Below, piece by piece: positions 47,441 to 58,291 of a DNA stretch of 64,000 nucleotides. The DNA comes from Erythroxylum novogranatense. Its lineage: Eukaryota > Streptophyta > Magnoliopsida > Malpighiales > Erythroxylaceae. Every line of letters starts with the position of its first letter. The stretch's first letter is position 1. The DNA lies in NCBI GenBank assembly GCA_029891385.1, contig CM057228.1, positions 63,804,523-63,868,522 of the forward strand, read 5' to 3'. The translations under genes and the position numbers were made by a program. The notes beneath the pieces were generated by a model. It was not told where the DNA came from. It saw only the letters and a program-made list of their open reading frames with translations, and searched no databases.

Positions 47441-49361
47441 AACCCTGACCCTTGAGCAAACATTTGGCAAAGTCAAGCTAAGGATTTTAAATTAGCGCTT
47501 CTTGGGAGGCAACCTAAGTTTCACCCCTTAGTTATTTTCATTTACTTTATTTTATTTTATTTACCCAAAATTAACGTTTCTTTTTGTTTTAATTGCAGGA
47601 AATTGGACCTTACAAGCGAATTTTGATGGGAGGAACTACATTTTTGAAAAAAATGATCCAAGTTCATTACAGGGAAGTTCTTTGTGCCTTACTCATGAAT
47701 TAGCATATTATTGAATTTTGCGGTTGTTTGTGTTTGGGTATGATCTGCAGCAATTTCTTAATTCGCGTGCATCATTGCCGACATTCTTTTTGTCCTTAAC
47801 TATGCATATCCATGCTTACTTACCTACTTCAAATTGTGCCTGCGCATCTTGACATTGAGGACAATGTCCTATCTGAGTTTGGGGGGGGGGGTGAACATCA
47901 ATTTCATCAATTTAAAAAACCAAAAAAAAATTCAATTACGCATCAATTTCATCAATTTTGCAAAAAAAAAAAACAATTACCATTACTTTTCATTTTCATT
48001 TATATATATATATATATATAGTCATTTTTCTTGCATAGTTAAATCTCATTAAGAAATTTTGATCTTTAAAGGTTTTGATTTTGGCCTCACTTTTGGGAAA
48101 TTGAGAATTGCTTGGGGCCTAATTGGGTTTACCTTTAGAAGGTTTGTGGATAGATTGTTCCGGATTAGTGCTTGATTTCTAATTGTTTAATCATACTCAT
48201 ATTCTTTGATTTGAGTCTTCCCATCCATTTTATTTAAGTTTTGATTATCCATTAAAATTTTAAGCAAGTTGGAACCTAGTGAGATCTCGCCAATCCTATA
48301 ACAAGTTCTCTAGGCCTATCGAGGTGAAATGTGAGCACAAATTTGATAAGGAAGTCATTAAGGCATTTTCTTTGAATTATGAACCACAATCCAATTTTGG
48401 CTTAAAATAACCCTATATTCCCTTTGGAGCCAAGTTGAGCCTAAAGTAATATCCCTATTTCTTTGGCACCCTCATTTAACCAAGCCATAAGCCAAACATT
48501 CCTTACCTTTCATGTGGAAATGATTATTTAGGAGAAGGTTATGTGGGGGTTGAAAAAAAAAGAAGAAAAAAATGAATACAAAAAAAAGAAAAAAAGCAAA
48601 AAAGAAAAAGAAAAAGAAAAAAAGGGCAAGCAAGTGAGGATTTTGCAAGTCATTGCCCTAGTATACAAGAAATTGAGTTTGGGGGAGAGTCAACTATTTG
48701 GAACTTAGGAATTCATTGAAATTGAGTTAAGTCTTGTAATTGTTACCGTTCTCGATAACATGTTGTCATGTTGATTTTTGTCATTCTATATTTAAAAAAA
48801 AACTTTGTTCCTTGTTTCCACGGTTTTACTTGCTCTTAAAAAAAGAAAAAAAGAAGAAAAAAAAAAGAGATCCTTTACCTTTTCCTATTTCTTGAATAAT
48901 TTTTTTTATTTCATTTGAGCTTTTATTATCCTTTTCCTTGATCTAAGCCGAGTTTAAACCCCAACCCATTATAACCCTAATAAGACCTTTTGATCCTTTG
49001 AGAAGGAGTGCTAAAAATTAGTGGAGAGGGGATGGAGAATTTTTGCCTATGAGATTGGTCAATTTGATAATATCTTTAGAGTTTCTTAAGTTGTAAATTG
49101 CCTTTGAGTTTATTTGGTTCTTCTCTACTTTTGTGAGTTGGTTGGTTTCTCATTAGACTTAACTCAAGGAGTGTGTGTTTGAGAGAACATTGGTGTCCTT
49201 GCACTATGAAGATGGGTATGGTTTGACAAGTGGCTAAAGGTAAATTTTAATTAGTTACTACAATTATGAAAATTTCAATTGTTAAGTGTTCCTTAATCTA
49301 TTTTGAAAAAAATTTCTTCATTTTGCTTAGGGACAAGCAAAAGTTTGAGTTTGGGAACATT
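47441..49361 (+). other. Post-pol region of gypsy element D (no env gene)
   Basis: 1.9 kb without coding potential. It contains GCGCTTCTTGGGAGGCAACC near 47500, a dyad GGACAATGTCC (47859-47869) followed by a run of ten G (47881-47890), a TA microsatellite near 48001-48020, two purine-rich tracts rich in GAAAAA (48555-48640 and 48838-48870), a GAGTTTGGGGGAGAG word near 48675, and the likely polypurine tract AGTTTGAGTTTGGGAACAT just before the 3' LTR. Relatives in the Athila group may have an env-like ORF in this position; none is recognisable. Confidence 0.75.
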
Positions 49362-51131
49362 TGATGCATGCATTTTTATCATTGAAATGAGTGGCATTTT
49401 CTCTTAGTTTTTGCATACGATCATTGGGTATTATATATATTTTTCCTGCTAAATTGCTTGATTCACCTGAATTTGCATTTATAATTGTTCATGTTTAATT
49501 TGTAGGGAATGCACTTGATTTTAGTTGTAAAGAACTACAACAGTTCAAGGCAAAGAAATGGAGAAAATACAACATTAAGGGCTGTCCAACACATCCACGC
49601 ACACAGCAAGCAAGAAGGTAAATCATGCTACACTAAATGACGCTATAGGAGCCAGCAACTCAGCTACAATAGAGACGAAATTCATGCATTAGTGGGCAGC
49701 TCTAACACACCACGCCGAAAGGAAAAAGAAGCACAAAAATCACAAAAAAAGACAGACCATAGGAAGAAAAAGAGGACCACGCATGCAAAAGATAGCAAGA
49801 AAATCACGCTTCAGCTAAAAAAGGAGGCTGGACGTTTGTGTAGGTGTTGTGTAACATGCCTGGAGATGAAAGAAGGTAGAAGTGGACACCACGCATGAAA
49901 AAAAGGAGAACAACGCAAGGGGCTCCAACACAAGAAAACTCCACCAATGTTATAGCTCCAAGGACCCACACCAAAGGGGAAAACGAAAATCACCTTAGGG
50001 GAGGAGCTACATGCGTGAGCAATAGGAGCAAAATAGGCTCCACCAAGGTTACAACACCAAGAGGAGGGAATAACGTGAGAGACCAAGTGTCCCACCAAAC
50101 ACTCACTCTACATCCAACACTTATGCTATATTGAGTTATCAACGTTACACCAGGGAGAAAAACACTCACTTTACATTTGGGAGCTCTCAACGTACACCAA
50201 AAAAAACTCCACCAACGTTACACACTATAGGACACCAACAGAGGAGCTAAAGTGGCAGTGTTAAAGACGCATACACAAAAGGAGGGAGGCACCACCAAAG
50301 TAACAATGTAGTCAGGAGATGCACCAACGGTGAGGGACGCAACCATTGATTGCTAAACTTATTTATTTTTATATCTATTTTTTTGTGTCTTTCTATGATG
50401 TTTGCTAATCCCGATTAATGTGGTTTTCATCCTATCATGATTGAGTAGTTTCCCCGAAGTTTCAAGGTTGGGTTGAAGCTTTTAGCTAATTTTTATGGAT
50501 TAAATCTTGGTTGATTTATAAATATGAATTTTTGGTTTTGATTTCTCTGATTTGAGATTAATTTTGCTGGTATTGTGTTTGGCTAACCATTACTTGACGT
50601 TAGTTGTTAATTAAAGAACTGATAGTTGAAAATTGATAACGGAACTCCAAACAGGGAACTTATAAATTTCAAATTTAGATATAAACTGAATTTATGAGAG
50701 AAAACCAGGTTAGCAAAGATCTTAATGGGTTATGCTTGATTGCTAGGCTACAATAGTATACTAGGATTATTGCGTAACACTCATTTGATACCTTGAAAAA
50801 GGATCTAAGAAACTCTTGGTTCAACCTTCTATCAACCAAAATTTGTCTCATAAATTGATCCAGGTAAAGTCCATATAAAATGCTAAAAGTGGAAGCATCC
50901 TTGAAGCTTACCTCATTCCATTCGAATTAATCCCTAGAAATATTCACAATTTTCTTTAGCTTTAATTTTGTTCTTTTTGATAGTTAAATTTCTTAATTTA
51001 ATTCCCCATTCTTACCAAATTGCTTAGTCCAATTAATTAAGTGATCCAAGCCTAGTACTTACATAATTACTCCCTGTGGGACGATATTTTACTATACTAC
51101 TTGAGACCCGTGAACTTGCGGAACCACATCA
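49362..51131 (+). repeat. 3' LTR of gypsy element D (full length)
   Basis: 1770 bp from TGATGCATGC to CGGAACCACATCA. The last 336 bp (50796-51131) have no counterpart in the damaged 5' LTR. A frame on the minus strand (49811-50098) is the LTR twin of one in the 5' LTR and shows no family resemblance. Confidence 0.93.
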
Positions 51132-51136
51132 CTCCA

Positions 51137-51317
51137 ATAATAGACGTGGAGGTCTAGGAGGAGAGAGTCTTCTCGTACATATGGGAGGATTAATAATCTA
51201 CCACAAGCATGCATAGAGACTTGTAAGTATCTAAACTTGACACTTATATTGTAAATGTTTTACTATATAATATTGTAGGTAATGATAATGGTATAAATGT
51301 TTATGCCATATATGGAT
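51137..51317 (+). pseudogene. En/Spm-type transposase gene, middle exon piece
   Basis: Directly after the gypsy D target duplication: NNRRGGLGGESLLVHMGGLI and IYHKHA match the basic, glycine-rich NRS...GGxGxxxHTGGSI..HA block of the Ptta/En-Spm domain. GTAAGT near 51221 looks like a 5' splice site. The remainder to the hAT insertion is intron-like. Confidence 0.78.
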
Positions 51318-51325
51318 GTGTTGAG

Positions 51326-53010
51326 TAGGGGTGTTCATGGTAGGGTAACCTGACCCGTTCATAAATAACCTGAACCTGAACCTGAATATCAGGTTCGGCA
51401 ATTTCACAAACCTAAACCTGAACCTGAACCTAAAGAACCTATAGGATTGGTTAACCTATTTTTAGGTCCGGTTCTCAGGATAACCAGAACCTATTCATGT
51501 CAATATATATGATAAAAATTATAAAAAAATTGGTGAAAAAATACAAATTATTCATAAAAGTATGCATATAAAATCCATCAAATATTAATCCAATATGTTG
51601 AATCAAAGCAAAGTAAAAATAAGTCAAGCAATATCTTATAAAAGATCCATACTAGAAAAAAAGATAAAATATTAAACAATTATTCTTTGAATAGAATGGT
51701 AGGATGATTCACTGTTATACATGAAGCTACATCTATAGAAAATAAAAAATAAAAAGAGTTAGATTCTTTATTTCTTTTTAATTGAAAAAAGATTTTTTTA
51801 TTTATTTGTATATTAAAACAAGGTAAAGTAAATTAGATTATCTGCTTCAATTTGTTCAAGTTTTTCAAGTCTCTCTTCCACGTAAAGAGGAGCCTGTGAT
51901 TTTCTCAACCAATCTTGTCTACAAACAAGAGTCTCCACTATCTTTGGAGTAAGAGAGCTACGAAATGAATCAAGCACTCGACCTCTTGTACTAAAAGCTG
52001 ACTCAGATGCAATAGTGAAGGAACGAACTGCTCTACTAGATCTCATTGATTAAAATAATAATAAAACTATTCTTTTAACATCATTAAATCTTATTTTATC
52101 ATGTTAAAATAAATAATAATAATAACAAACTAATAAGCACAAAAAGTATCCTTCTTCTTATTGTAGCTTAGTGTAGAAAATGCAATTAATATCATAGTTA
52201 AAACTTCAAATATTATATTATAAAAATCGCAATGTATAAAAAAATACAATCTTATAGTCTATTACTAAATCAACTCATTTTCATTCGCTTCTAAAAATAA
52301 AACTATGTTTGTATTTGTATAAGACAATATTATTATATTTTATTATTTATTCGCAACTATATTATATATTTTAAGAATCAAGATACTTGCTAGTTTAATG
52401 TTTACAATATCTCATGAATATCTAAACTAATATATATGCCTTAAAAACTAAAATTGTAGGATTTTTAATAAATGTGTTTTACATTAATTTCTGTAATTAA
52501 TCTCTAAACGATTATATTATTTTAGTCAATGAATGTTTTATTAATAGTTTAATACTTGATCAATAACTTTGACACATATTAATTACTATTTGAAGTAGAA
52601 GTATTGAGTGTTATGCATTAGTTGTTACTTATAATAGCATTGTTTAATATTAACATTTAATAACATAGAAGTAAAGTAGTTTTTTCCTTTTCTTTTTTTC
52701 ACTCAAGAATTAATATAGTAAATACTAGTGAATTTATTATTATTGATATCCTCTTAAATTGTATCTAAATATATGATAGTTTTTAGGTATTTGGTGTTCG
52801 ATTTAAACCTAAACCTATAAATCAGGTTCGGTTCGGTTAACTACTATAGGTGCGGTTTAGGTTCGGTTAACCTAGAACCACAAGTTAGAAACCTGAACCT
52901 GAACCATGAACCTGATTTTTTAGGTTCGGTTCGGTTAACCTTATTTACAGGTTCGGTTCATGCGGTTCAGGTCCGGTTCACAGGTTCGCGGGTTTTTTTG
53001 AACACTCCTA
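51326..53010 (-). mobile_element. Non-autonomous hAT deletion derivative (hAT-2)
   Basis: 1685 bp with ends TAGGGGTGTTCATGG and, reversed, TAGGAGTGTTCAAAAAA, flanked by a perfect 8-bp duplication GTGTTGAG (51318-51325 and 53011-53018). Its left 690 bp and right 990 bp are homologous to the two ends of hAT-1 (12988-17141), joined at about 52016, so about 2.5 kb of transposase-bearing middle is missing. Subterminal AACCTG/GGTTCGG words are dense at both ends. Only the transposase C-terminus survives. It sits in intron-like sequence of the En/Spm gene and could have been moved by a transposase from a full copy. Confidence 0.95.
51813..52046 (-). pseudogene. hAT transposase C-terminal dimerisation fragment
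   Basis: IASESAFSTRGRVLDSFRSS, then LTPKIVETLVCRQDWLRKSQ and APLYVEERLEKLEQIEADNL reads without a stop, whereas the homologous segment of hAT-1 has one. The upstream residues (MRSSRAVRSFT) come from the deletion junction with the right arm. Too short to be active. Confidence 0.88.
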
Positions 53011-53018
53011 GTGTTGAG

Positions 53019-53640
53019 TGATTTTATTTGTTTAACAGGGCGATATATCATAAAAATAGAGGAAACTCTGCCAAATTTTTTATAAAATGTAGTTCACATC
53101 TACCAGTTTAGGTTAAACATGCAAGAACAATCTTTGGGCATAAGGCCTACACCTACTCAATTGTTTTTACACACTCATATGAAGAAGCATGATGGTGTGA
53201 CATTCATCAATAGCCGATGTAGAGAGCTAAATATATGTGAAATTGATGCATTATTATTATTTCTTAATAAAAATACTTTTCTAATGTAAACATTGCTTCC
53301 TAATAAGACCAAATACAGCAAACCATTCAGCGACAATCTAATGATGAATAATCTGTTGATGAGACTCAGACATATCTTGATGTTGTCGGTGGTAGGGACC
53401 GTCATGGACGAATATTCGGGCGAGGGACATTTGCGAACACTTGTTATTCGCAATCCTCCATGTGCAGTACAGCAGCATCTACTAGATCGACGCAAACGTC
53501 AGAAGTCACTAAGCTTCGAAACATAGTGTAGACATTCATGGAGCAGATAGCTTAGTTGAGACAGGAGATGGAGCAGTTGAAGGAGAGGGGTAGCACCTCA
53601 GAACACTCGCCATCACCAGGGCATTAGTAGTGTCGTAGTC
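53019..53640 (+). pseudogene. En/Spm-type transposase gene, 3' part
   Basis: After the hAT insertion, splice-acceptor-like tracts (TTTGTTTAACAG at 53028-53039 and ACATCTACCAG near 53110) precede NMQEQSLGIRPTPTQLFLHT and HMKKHDGVTFINSRCRELN (53118-53230), the conserved G..PT..ELF..TH.R..G.F.D..A block. A later segment near 53370-53450 reads YLDVVGGRDRHGRIFGRGTF, the GGxxxGRxxGxG signature, followed by a serine-rich stretch and a C-terminal coiled coil (EVTKLRNI, LRQEMEQLKERG) ending at a stop near 53625. Two stops interrupt the coiled coil. The order matches family members and proves that this and 40064-40824 are one split gene. Confidence 0.82.
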
Positions 53641-53774
53641 ATTTGCTTTCAGTTACAAAGACTTATTATGTACACTGTAATGTTTTTACTATCAATTAAG
53701 AAAATTTTTACTTTGTATCATCAATCAACTTTCTGTTTAAACAAATTAAATATATAAACAAATAAATTTCTTAT
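53641..53774. other. Tail of the En/Spm gene or spacer
   Basis: AT-rich, non-coding; probably the 3' untranslated end of the transposase gene. Element C starts at 53775. Confidence 0.4.
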
Positions 53775-54850
53775 TATTGGACCAATGGTGGTTGAAAAAA
53801 TAAATCCCACTTATGTTTTGATAATAATAAAATGTATAGAATTTGTTAAGAAATTATTTCAGGTGTTTTGGATTGAAATAAATCTAGAAAGCATTATAAA
53901 TCAAGGTAAAATCAAGAAGGAGGTAATCTTCAACATGATAGAGTCTTAAACATGAAGATTATGGGAAGATCCGAATAAATATATCCGTTGGAATCAGCAC
54001 AATTCGACCAACATTTCACAAGTCTACTAATAAATTAAGGATCATCAGATGGGGCTTGAAACAATTCGACTATTGTATTACAAGTTGACTACAAATCAAC
54101 TGAATAAGAACACCAGTCGACTATCATGGCATTAGTCGACTGATCGAAGAGCGAAGTTAAAGCCTGCAGTGAAAAATGCTAATACTAGTCGACTATAACA
54201 CCTCGACTAGTTGACTATCAGGTAGAGCTGAACAAAATTTATCCGAATCATTCACAAATGGAAAGGAGAAAGTTTAGCAACATCTATAAGCAATCAAGCA
54301 ACGGCTAGTGGGCATCTCCAACGGCTACAATCATCCTAGGGCCTGCAAATAAATAGAGACACATCAAGGGAATTAGGTATTAAGGTCCAAATAAAAGCAT
54401 ACTACTATAGTTCCATAAATTTGCTCTCACTCTACTCTTAGCTTGGTCTGAATTCTATTCATTTTCTACTGAGAGTTAGCAGTTCAATTTTCTATCTTGT
54501 TATTATTGTGAGTTGAGTGATTAGTGAAAAATCACTTGTGAGATAGGATTTGTGCTGGAAAACAAATCGATTGTAAAGGTAGCTTGAGCCGGAAATCAAG
54601 TGTTGTTGTAAGAGTTCACACTAAACTAAAAAGTGTGTAGTAAAGTGGTTTTCCAAATCCTAAGTGGGAGCTTAGGTAGAAGACGTAGGTCTTAACACCG
54701 AACCTCTATAAAAACAGTGTTTGCTCTTCTTCCCTATTCTTTGCATTTAAATTTGTTTAAATTGTTTTGTGTGAATTAACTTCTGATTTTATTGTAGAAT
54801 TTTACGAAAAGGTTTAAAGATCTATTCAACCCTCCTTCTAGATCGTTTAT
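53775..54850 (+). repeat. 5' LTR of copia element C
   Basis: About 1.08 kb, starting TATTGGACCAATGG (the 3' copy starts TGTTGGACCAATGG) and ending just before the primer site. It contains three exact AGTCGACT palindromes and several decayed ones between 53998 and 54220, and a TATA-like AAATAAATAGAG near 54347. The exact 3' edge is uncertain by a few bases. Confidence 0.85.
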
Positions 54851-54853
54851 AAT

Positions 54854-54865
54854 TGGTATCAGAGC
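54854..54865 (+). other. Initiator-tRNA-Met primer-binding site of element C
   Basis: TGGTATCAGAGC, directly downstream of the 5' LTR and 15 bp before the gag start codon. Confidence 0.93.
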
Positions 54866-54879
54866 AGAAGTATTCAGGG

Positions 54880-56586
54880 ATGGCACACAATAACTTAGCG
54901 GAAGAAGGTAACACTAATAATCGCCCTCCTTTGTTTAATGGTACTAACTACTCTTCTTGAAAAAATCCTATGAAGTATCATATTATAAGTGAAGGAGTAG
55001 AATATTGGAAGATTATCATCTTTGGTCCACAAGCTCCATTGAAAGAAAATGGCAAGGTAAAAATGGAGCTAGAGTATGAAGACAATGATTGGAAGCAAGC
55101 ATACATAAACGCAAAAGCAATGAAATTGATATACTGCGCTCTCACTAGTGAGGAAAGAAATCGAGTGAACTCATGCACTAGCGCTCAAGAAATGTGGGAG
55201 AGACTTCACATTACTCATGAAGGAACTAACCAAGTTCGAGAAACAAAGATAAACATGCTGCTCCATGATTATGAAATGTTTGTCATGAAGGAAGGTGAGT
55301 CTATTTCCACTATGCTTGATCGTTTAGCAGAAATTATCAATGGATTAGGAAATCTTGGAAAGCACATGATGGATAGCGAGAAGGTGAAAAAGATTCTACG
55401 TTCATTGCCGAAAGAATGGGACTTACAAGTCACAACCATTATGTAGTCTAAATATCTCAATTGTTTGGAATTCAATGCCTTGGTGGGATCACTCACAAAC
55501 TATAAGATCATTCTCAAGTCAAGAGGAGGAAGAGGTAAGTCACAAAAGTCAATTGCTTTAAAAGCTAATGTTTCTTCTCTTGATGAAAGCGATGAAGAAA
55601 TAGATGAAGATGAAGAAAATGAATAAATAGCAATGTATACCAGAAACTTGAGAAAGTTCAAAGGACTACTCAAAAATAGGAGGAAAGAATTACGTGGTGG
55701 AAGAAATGAAGAAAGAAATAAGTACACAATGGAAAGAAGGTCTAAGGGATATGAAGAAAAGAAGAGCAATGAAGAATGTTGGAAATGTGAAAAAAGAGGA
55801 CATCATGCTAGAGAATGCAAAAGTTCATCCTTCACTTCAAATCTTTAGAAAAATGACAAGTATGACAAAGGGATAAAGAAAGCTAGCCTAGTAGCCACTT
55901 GGAGTGATGATGAGGAAGCATATCAAAGCAATGATGAAAACAACTTAGCTCTTATGGCAAATAGCTCCTTAACAAGTGATGATGAAGATGAGGTAACATT
56001 CATTGATCTAGATCTTAGAGATTCTTTTAATGCTTTACAAATTGATTTTGAAGAAGCTATTGAAATCAACAAGAAATTGAGAAAGAAAATAAGAGAACTA
56101 GTTACTAACAATAGTGTCTTGCATGAAACTATTGATGATTTAGAATGCATTGAGGAAGATCATTCTATATGCCTTGCTGAAAAAGAAAATCTTACTAGTG
56201 AACTTGATAGACTTAGAAAGGAGTTTTCTTATGTGGTTGGAAAATTTGCTGATGGAAATGAAAATTTTGAAAAAATGTTATCTTTGCAAAGATATTCCAT
56301 TTCTAAACATGGTTTAGGATATGATCCTTTTGATAGAGATTGTTCCTTGATTTCTAAATTTACTAAAGATGGCAAAGTTGCTAAATGTGCTAGATGCTTA
56401 AAAGATGGTCATATAGAAATTGCATGCAAAAGTATTAGAAGATGTATTAATGTGAAGAAAATATGGGTAGTAAAAGGTACAACACCTCCTAATGTGGTTT
56501 ATATGACTAAACGAAATGGACCCAAAATGGCTTGGGTACCAATGAGAAGAAAGAATGTTTCAGTTGTATGTACAAGCAATGAATGA
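54880..56586 (+). pseudogene. gag: Gag of copia element C
   Basis: One reading frame from ATG 54880 to TGA 56584, broken by four stops at 54958 (Trp codon to TGA in the NGTNYSSW motif), 55444, 55624 and 55846. It contains the copia gag core (KNPMKYHIISEGVEYWKIII, CTSAQEMWERLHITHEGTNQ, MLDRLAEIINGLGNLGKHM, KILRSLPKEWDLQVTTIM), a basic linker, and a CCHC zinc knuckle CWKCEKRGHHAREC (about 55780). After the knuckle a long acidic, coiled-coil-prone extension (55960-56280) and a second CARCLKDGHIEIAC cysteine cluster (56388) extend to the end. A knuckle followed by a coiled extension is typical of SIRE-like gag. The protein would package element RNA. Confidence 0.88.
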
Positions 56587-57187
56587 AAATCCACCAAGCA
56601 CATGGTACATTGATAGTGGATGTTCAAGGCATATGAGTGGAGACAAGAATCTATTTACAGAAATTAAACCAAAGAATCAAGGATATGTCACATTTGGAGA
56701 CAACAACAAAGGTAAAGTCATTGGTATTGATAAAGTGAGTAAGGAACCTTTGCCTATCATTGAAAATGTTTTGCTTGTTGATGGCTTGAAACATAATTTG
56801 CTAAGTGTTTCTCAATTATGTGATATGAATTTTAATGTGACATTTGAATCATCTCATTGTATGGTTAAGAAAGATGAAAATGTTGCTTTCATTGGTTTGA
56901 GGCATGGAAATACATATATTGTTGATTTACATTATGATAGTTCTTTTAATGAAAAGTGTTTGATAACATTAGAAGAAAATGCATTTTTATGGCATAGAAA
57001 GTTAGGACATGCACCATTGCCTTTAATTTCTAAACTTTCTAAAAATGATATTGTGAGAGGTTTGCCTAAGATCAAATTTGTTAAAGACCACTTGTGTGAA
57101 TCTTATTTGAAAAGTGACATCTGTTTGAAACATGTATCCTCTAATGATCAATTGGTTGACATATTTACAAAACCTCTTAAAGAATAA
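56555..57187 (+). pseudogene. Internally deleted pol of copia element C
   Basis: 210 residues in the +1 frame relative to gag, overlapping it by 32 bp. Protease is recognisable: STWYIDSGCSRHMSGDKNLF (catalytic D-S-G) and YVTFGDNNKGKVIGIDKV, followed by LLSVSQLCDMNFNVTFESSH. The GAG-pre-integrase motif is present (LWHRKLGHAPLPLISKLSKN). Immediately after KFVKDHLCES the sequence becomes YLKSDICLKHVSSNDQLVDI and FTKPLKE, which is the very end of RNase H. The join at about 57103 keeps the frame, so integrase, RT and most of RNase H (about 1000 residues in relatives) are gone in a single in-frame deletion. No stop codon interrupts this fragment. Confidence 0.88.
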
Positions 57188-58180
57188 GTGTTTGTGAACA
57201 TTAAATTGAGACTTGGTATGTGTGATTTGAATTCTATTGGTTGATTGTAATTTTCTACATACACTAGCACTGTAAAATGGTCAAGATATTAGGCAAATCT
57301 GTAATTCCATCTAAGAATACATCATTATGATCTACGTTTAGGCTAAAATGTGATTTTTCTGAAGTTTATAAATTTTCCAGTCGACTAATTGGAGTTTAAG
57401 TCGACTGAGGTTGAGGAATTAGTCAAGTAATTGTTGATTGGTTTGTTGACTATTGCATTAAAAGATAAGGTTTAAATGCTTCAGTCGAGTATTACAACCA
57501 TAGTCGACTAATACACATATTTTTCCAAACCAGTCGACTAAACGGCTTCAACCAGTCGACTAGTTTTCCATCAGACAACCTCCACTCGTCATTTTATTTT
57601 TATTAGTCGACTATCAGTCATCTGGGTCTCTTTAAAAACTCAATTCCTTCCCTCAAATCTCCGAAAACACATTCTCTTCTACCTTTGAGATTTCTTCATG
57701 ATGATGTTTCTCCACCATGATGGTTTTTGTATCTAGCCAAGACCGACATTTCATATTGTTTGTGACTGTTACTTGAGACTATTTGTGTTTGATGGCTTGT
57801 TTCTCTTTTTAATGTGATTGCGATAATTTTTCATCTTCATATTTGTGTTTCTTCTTCATACTGATGACTATTTGTGTTTCATCTATTTCATCTTGTTAGT
57901 TTGTATTAGTTGTTTTGATTATGACAAAAAAGGGGAGTAAAATGGGAAATTGGATATTCTTTAGTTACTTGATTAAGGGGGAGTTTGTTATAATTGTCTT
58001 TGATTTGAGTCTATCTTGATTTCAAATTACCTTTTTAAATTTGTTCTTACAAGGTTATTAAAATCAATGATTTATATGATTAAGGGGGAGACTTCTAACC
58101 AAAATGACAAGGCATAAAAACCTTGATCAATGTTTCTTTGTTTTCGTTTCTTAAACAATTTCTAAGTGTTTTGTCATTAT
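57188..58180 (+). other. Long 3' non-coding region of element C
   Basis: No ORF is supported. 57379-57612 holds six exact AGTCGACT palindromes plus decayed ones. Purine-rich words AAAAAGGGGAG (about 57927), AAGGGGGAG (57976) and AAGGGGGAG (58083) resemble additional polypurine tracts, as seen in SIRE-like elements. Confidence 0.7.
57379..57612. repeat. AGTCGACT palindrome cluster in element C
   Basis: Exact AGTCGACT occurs six times in about 230 bp, mostly as the longer TAGTCGACTA or CCAGTCGACTA. Further clusters of the same word lie in both LTRs of this element (53998-54220 and 63526-63746). Confidence 0.9.
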
Positions 58181-58195
58181 CAAAAAGGGGAAGAT
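58181..58195 (+). other. Polypurine tract of element C
   Basis: AAAAAGGGGAAGAT lies directly upstream of the 3' LTR start TGTTGGACC, the expected plus-strand primer. Confidence 0.8.
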
Positions 58196-58291
58196 TGTTG
58201 GACCAATGGTGGTTGACAAATTAAATCCCACTTATGTTTTGATAATAATAAAATATATAGAATTTGTTAAGAAATTATTTCAGGTGTTTTG
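58196..58291 (+). repeat. 3' LTR of element C, first 96 bp
   Basis: Homologous to 53775-53870 of the 5' LTR, ending in GGTGTTTTG where the long TG...CA insertion begins. The LTR resumes at 63397. Confidence 0.93.

Larger units (their letters stand above)
40825..51131 (+). mobile_element. Gypsy element D (Athila-like), near-complete with both LTRs
   Basis: LTRs at 40825-42284 (3'-truncated) and 49362-51131, with gag-pol between on the plus strand. The flanks are CTCTA (40820-40824) and CTCCA (51132-51136), a 5-bp target duplication with one transition, and the En/Spm coding frame rejoins across it. The primer site and gag start were lost in a deletion that also removed the last 336 bp of the 5' LTR. 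Gag-pol is the best preserved coding region in the window: 42606 to 46292 is one frame broken only by four stop codons. No env-like ORF is present. Confidence 0.93.
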
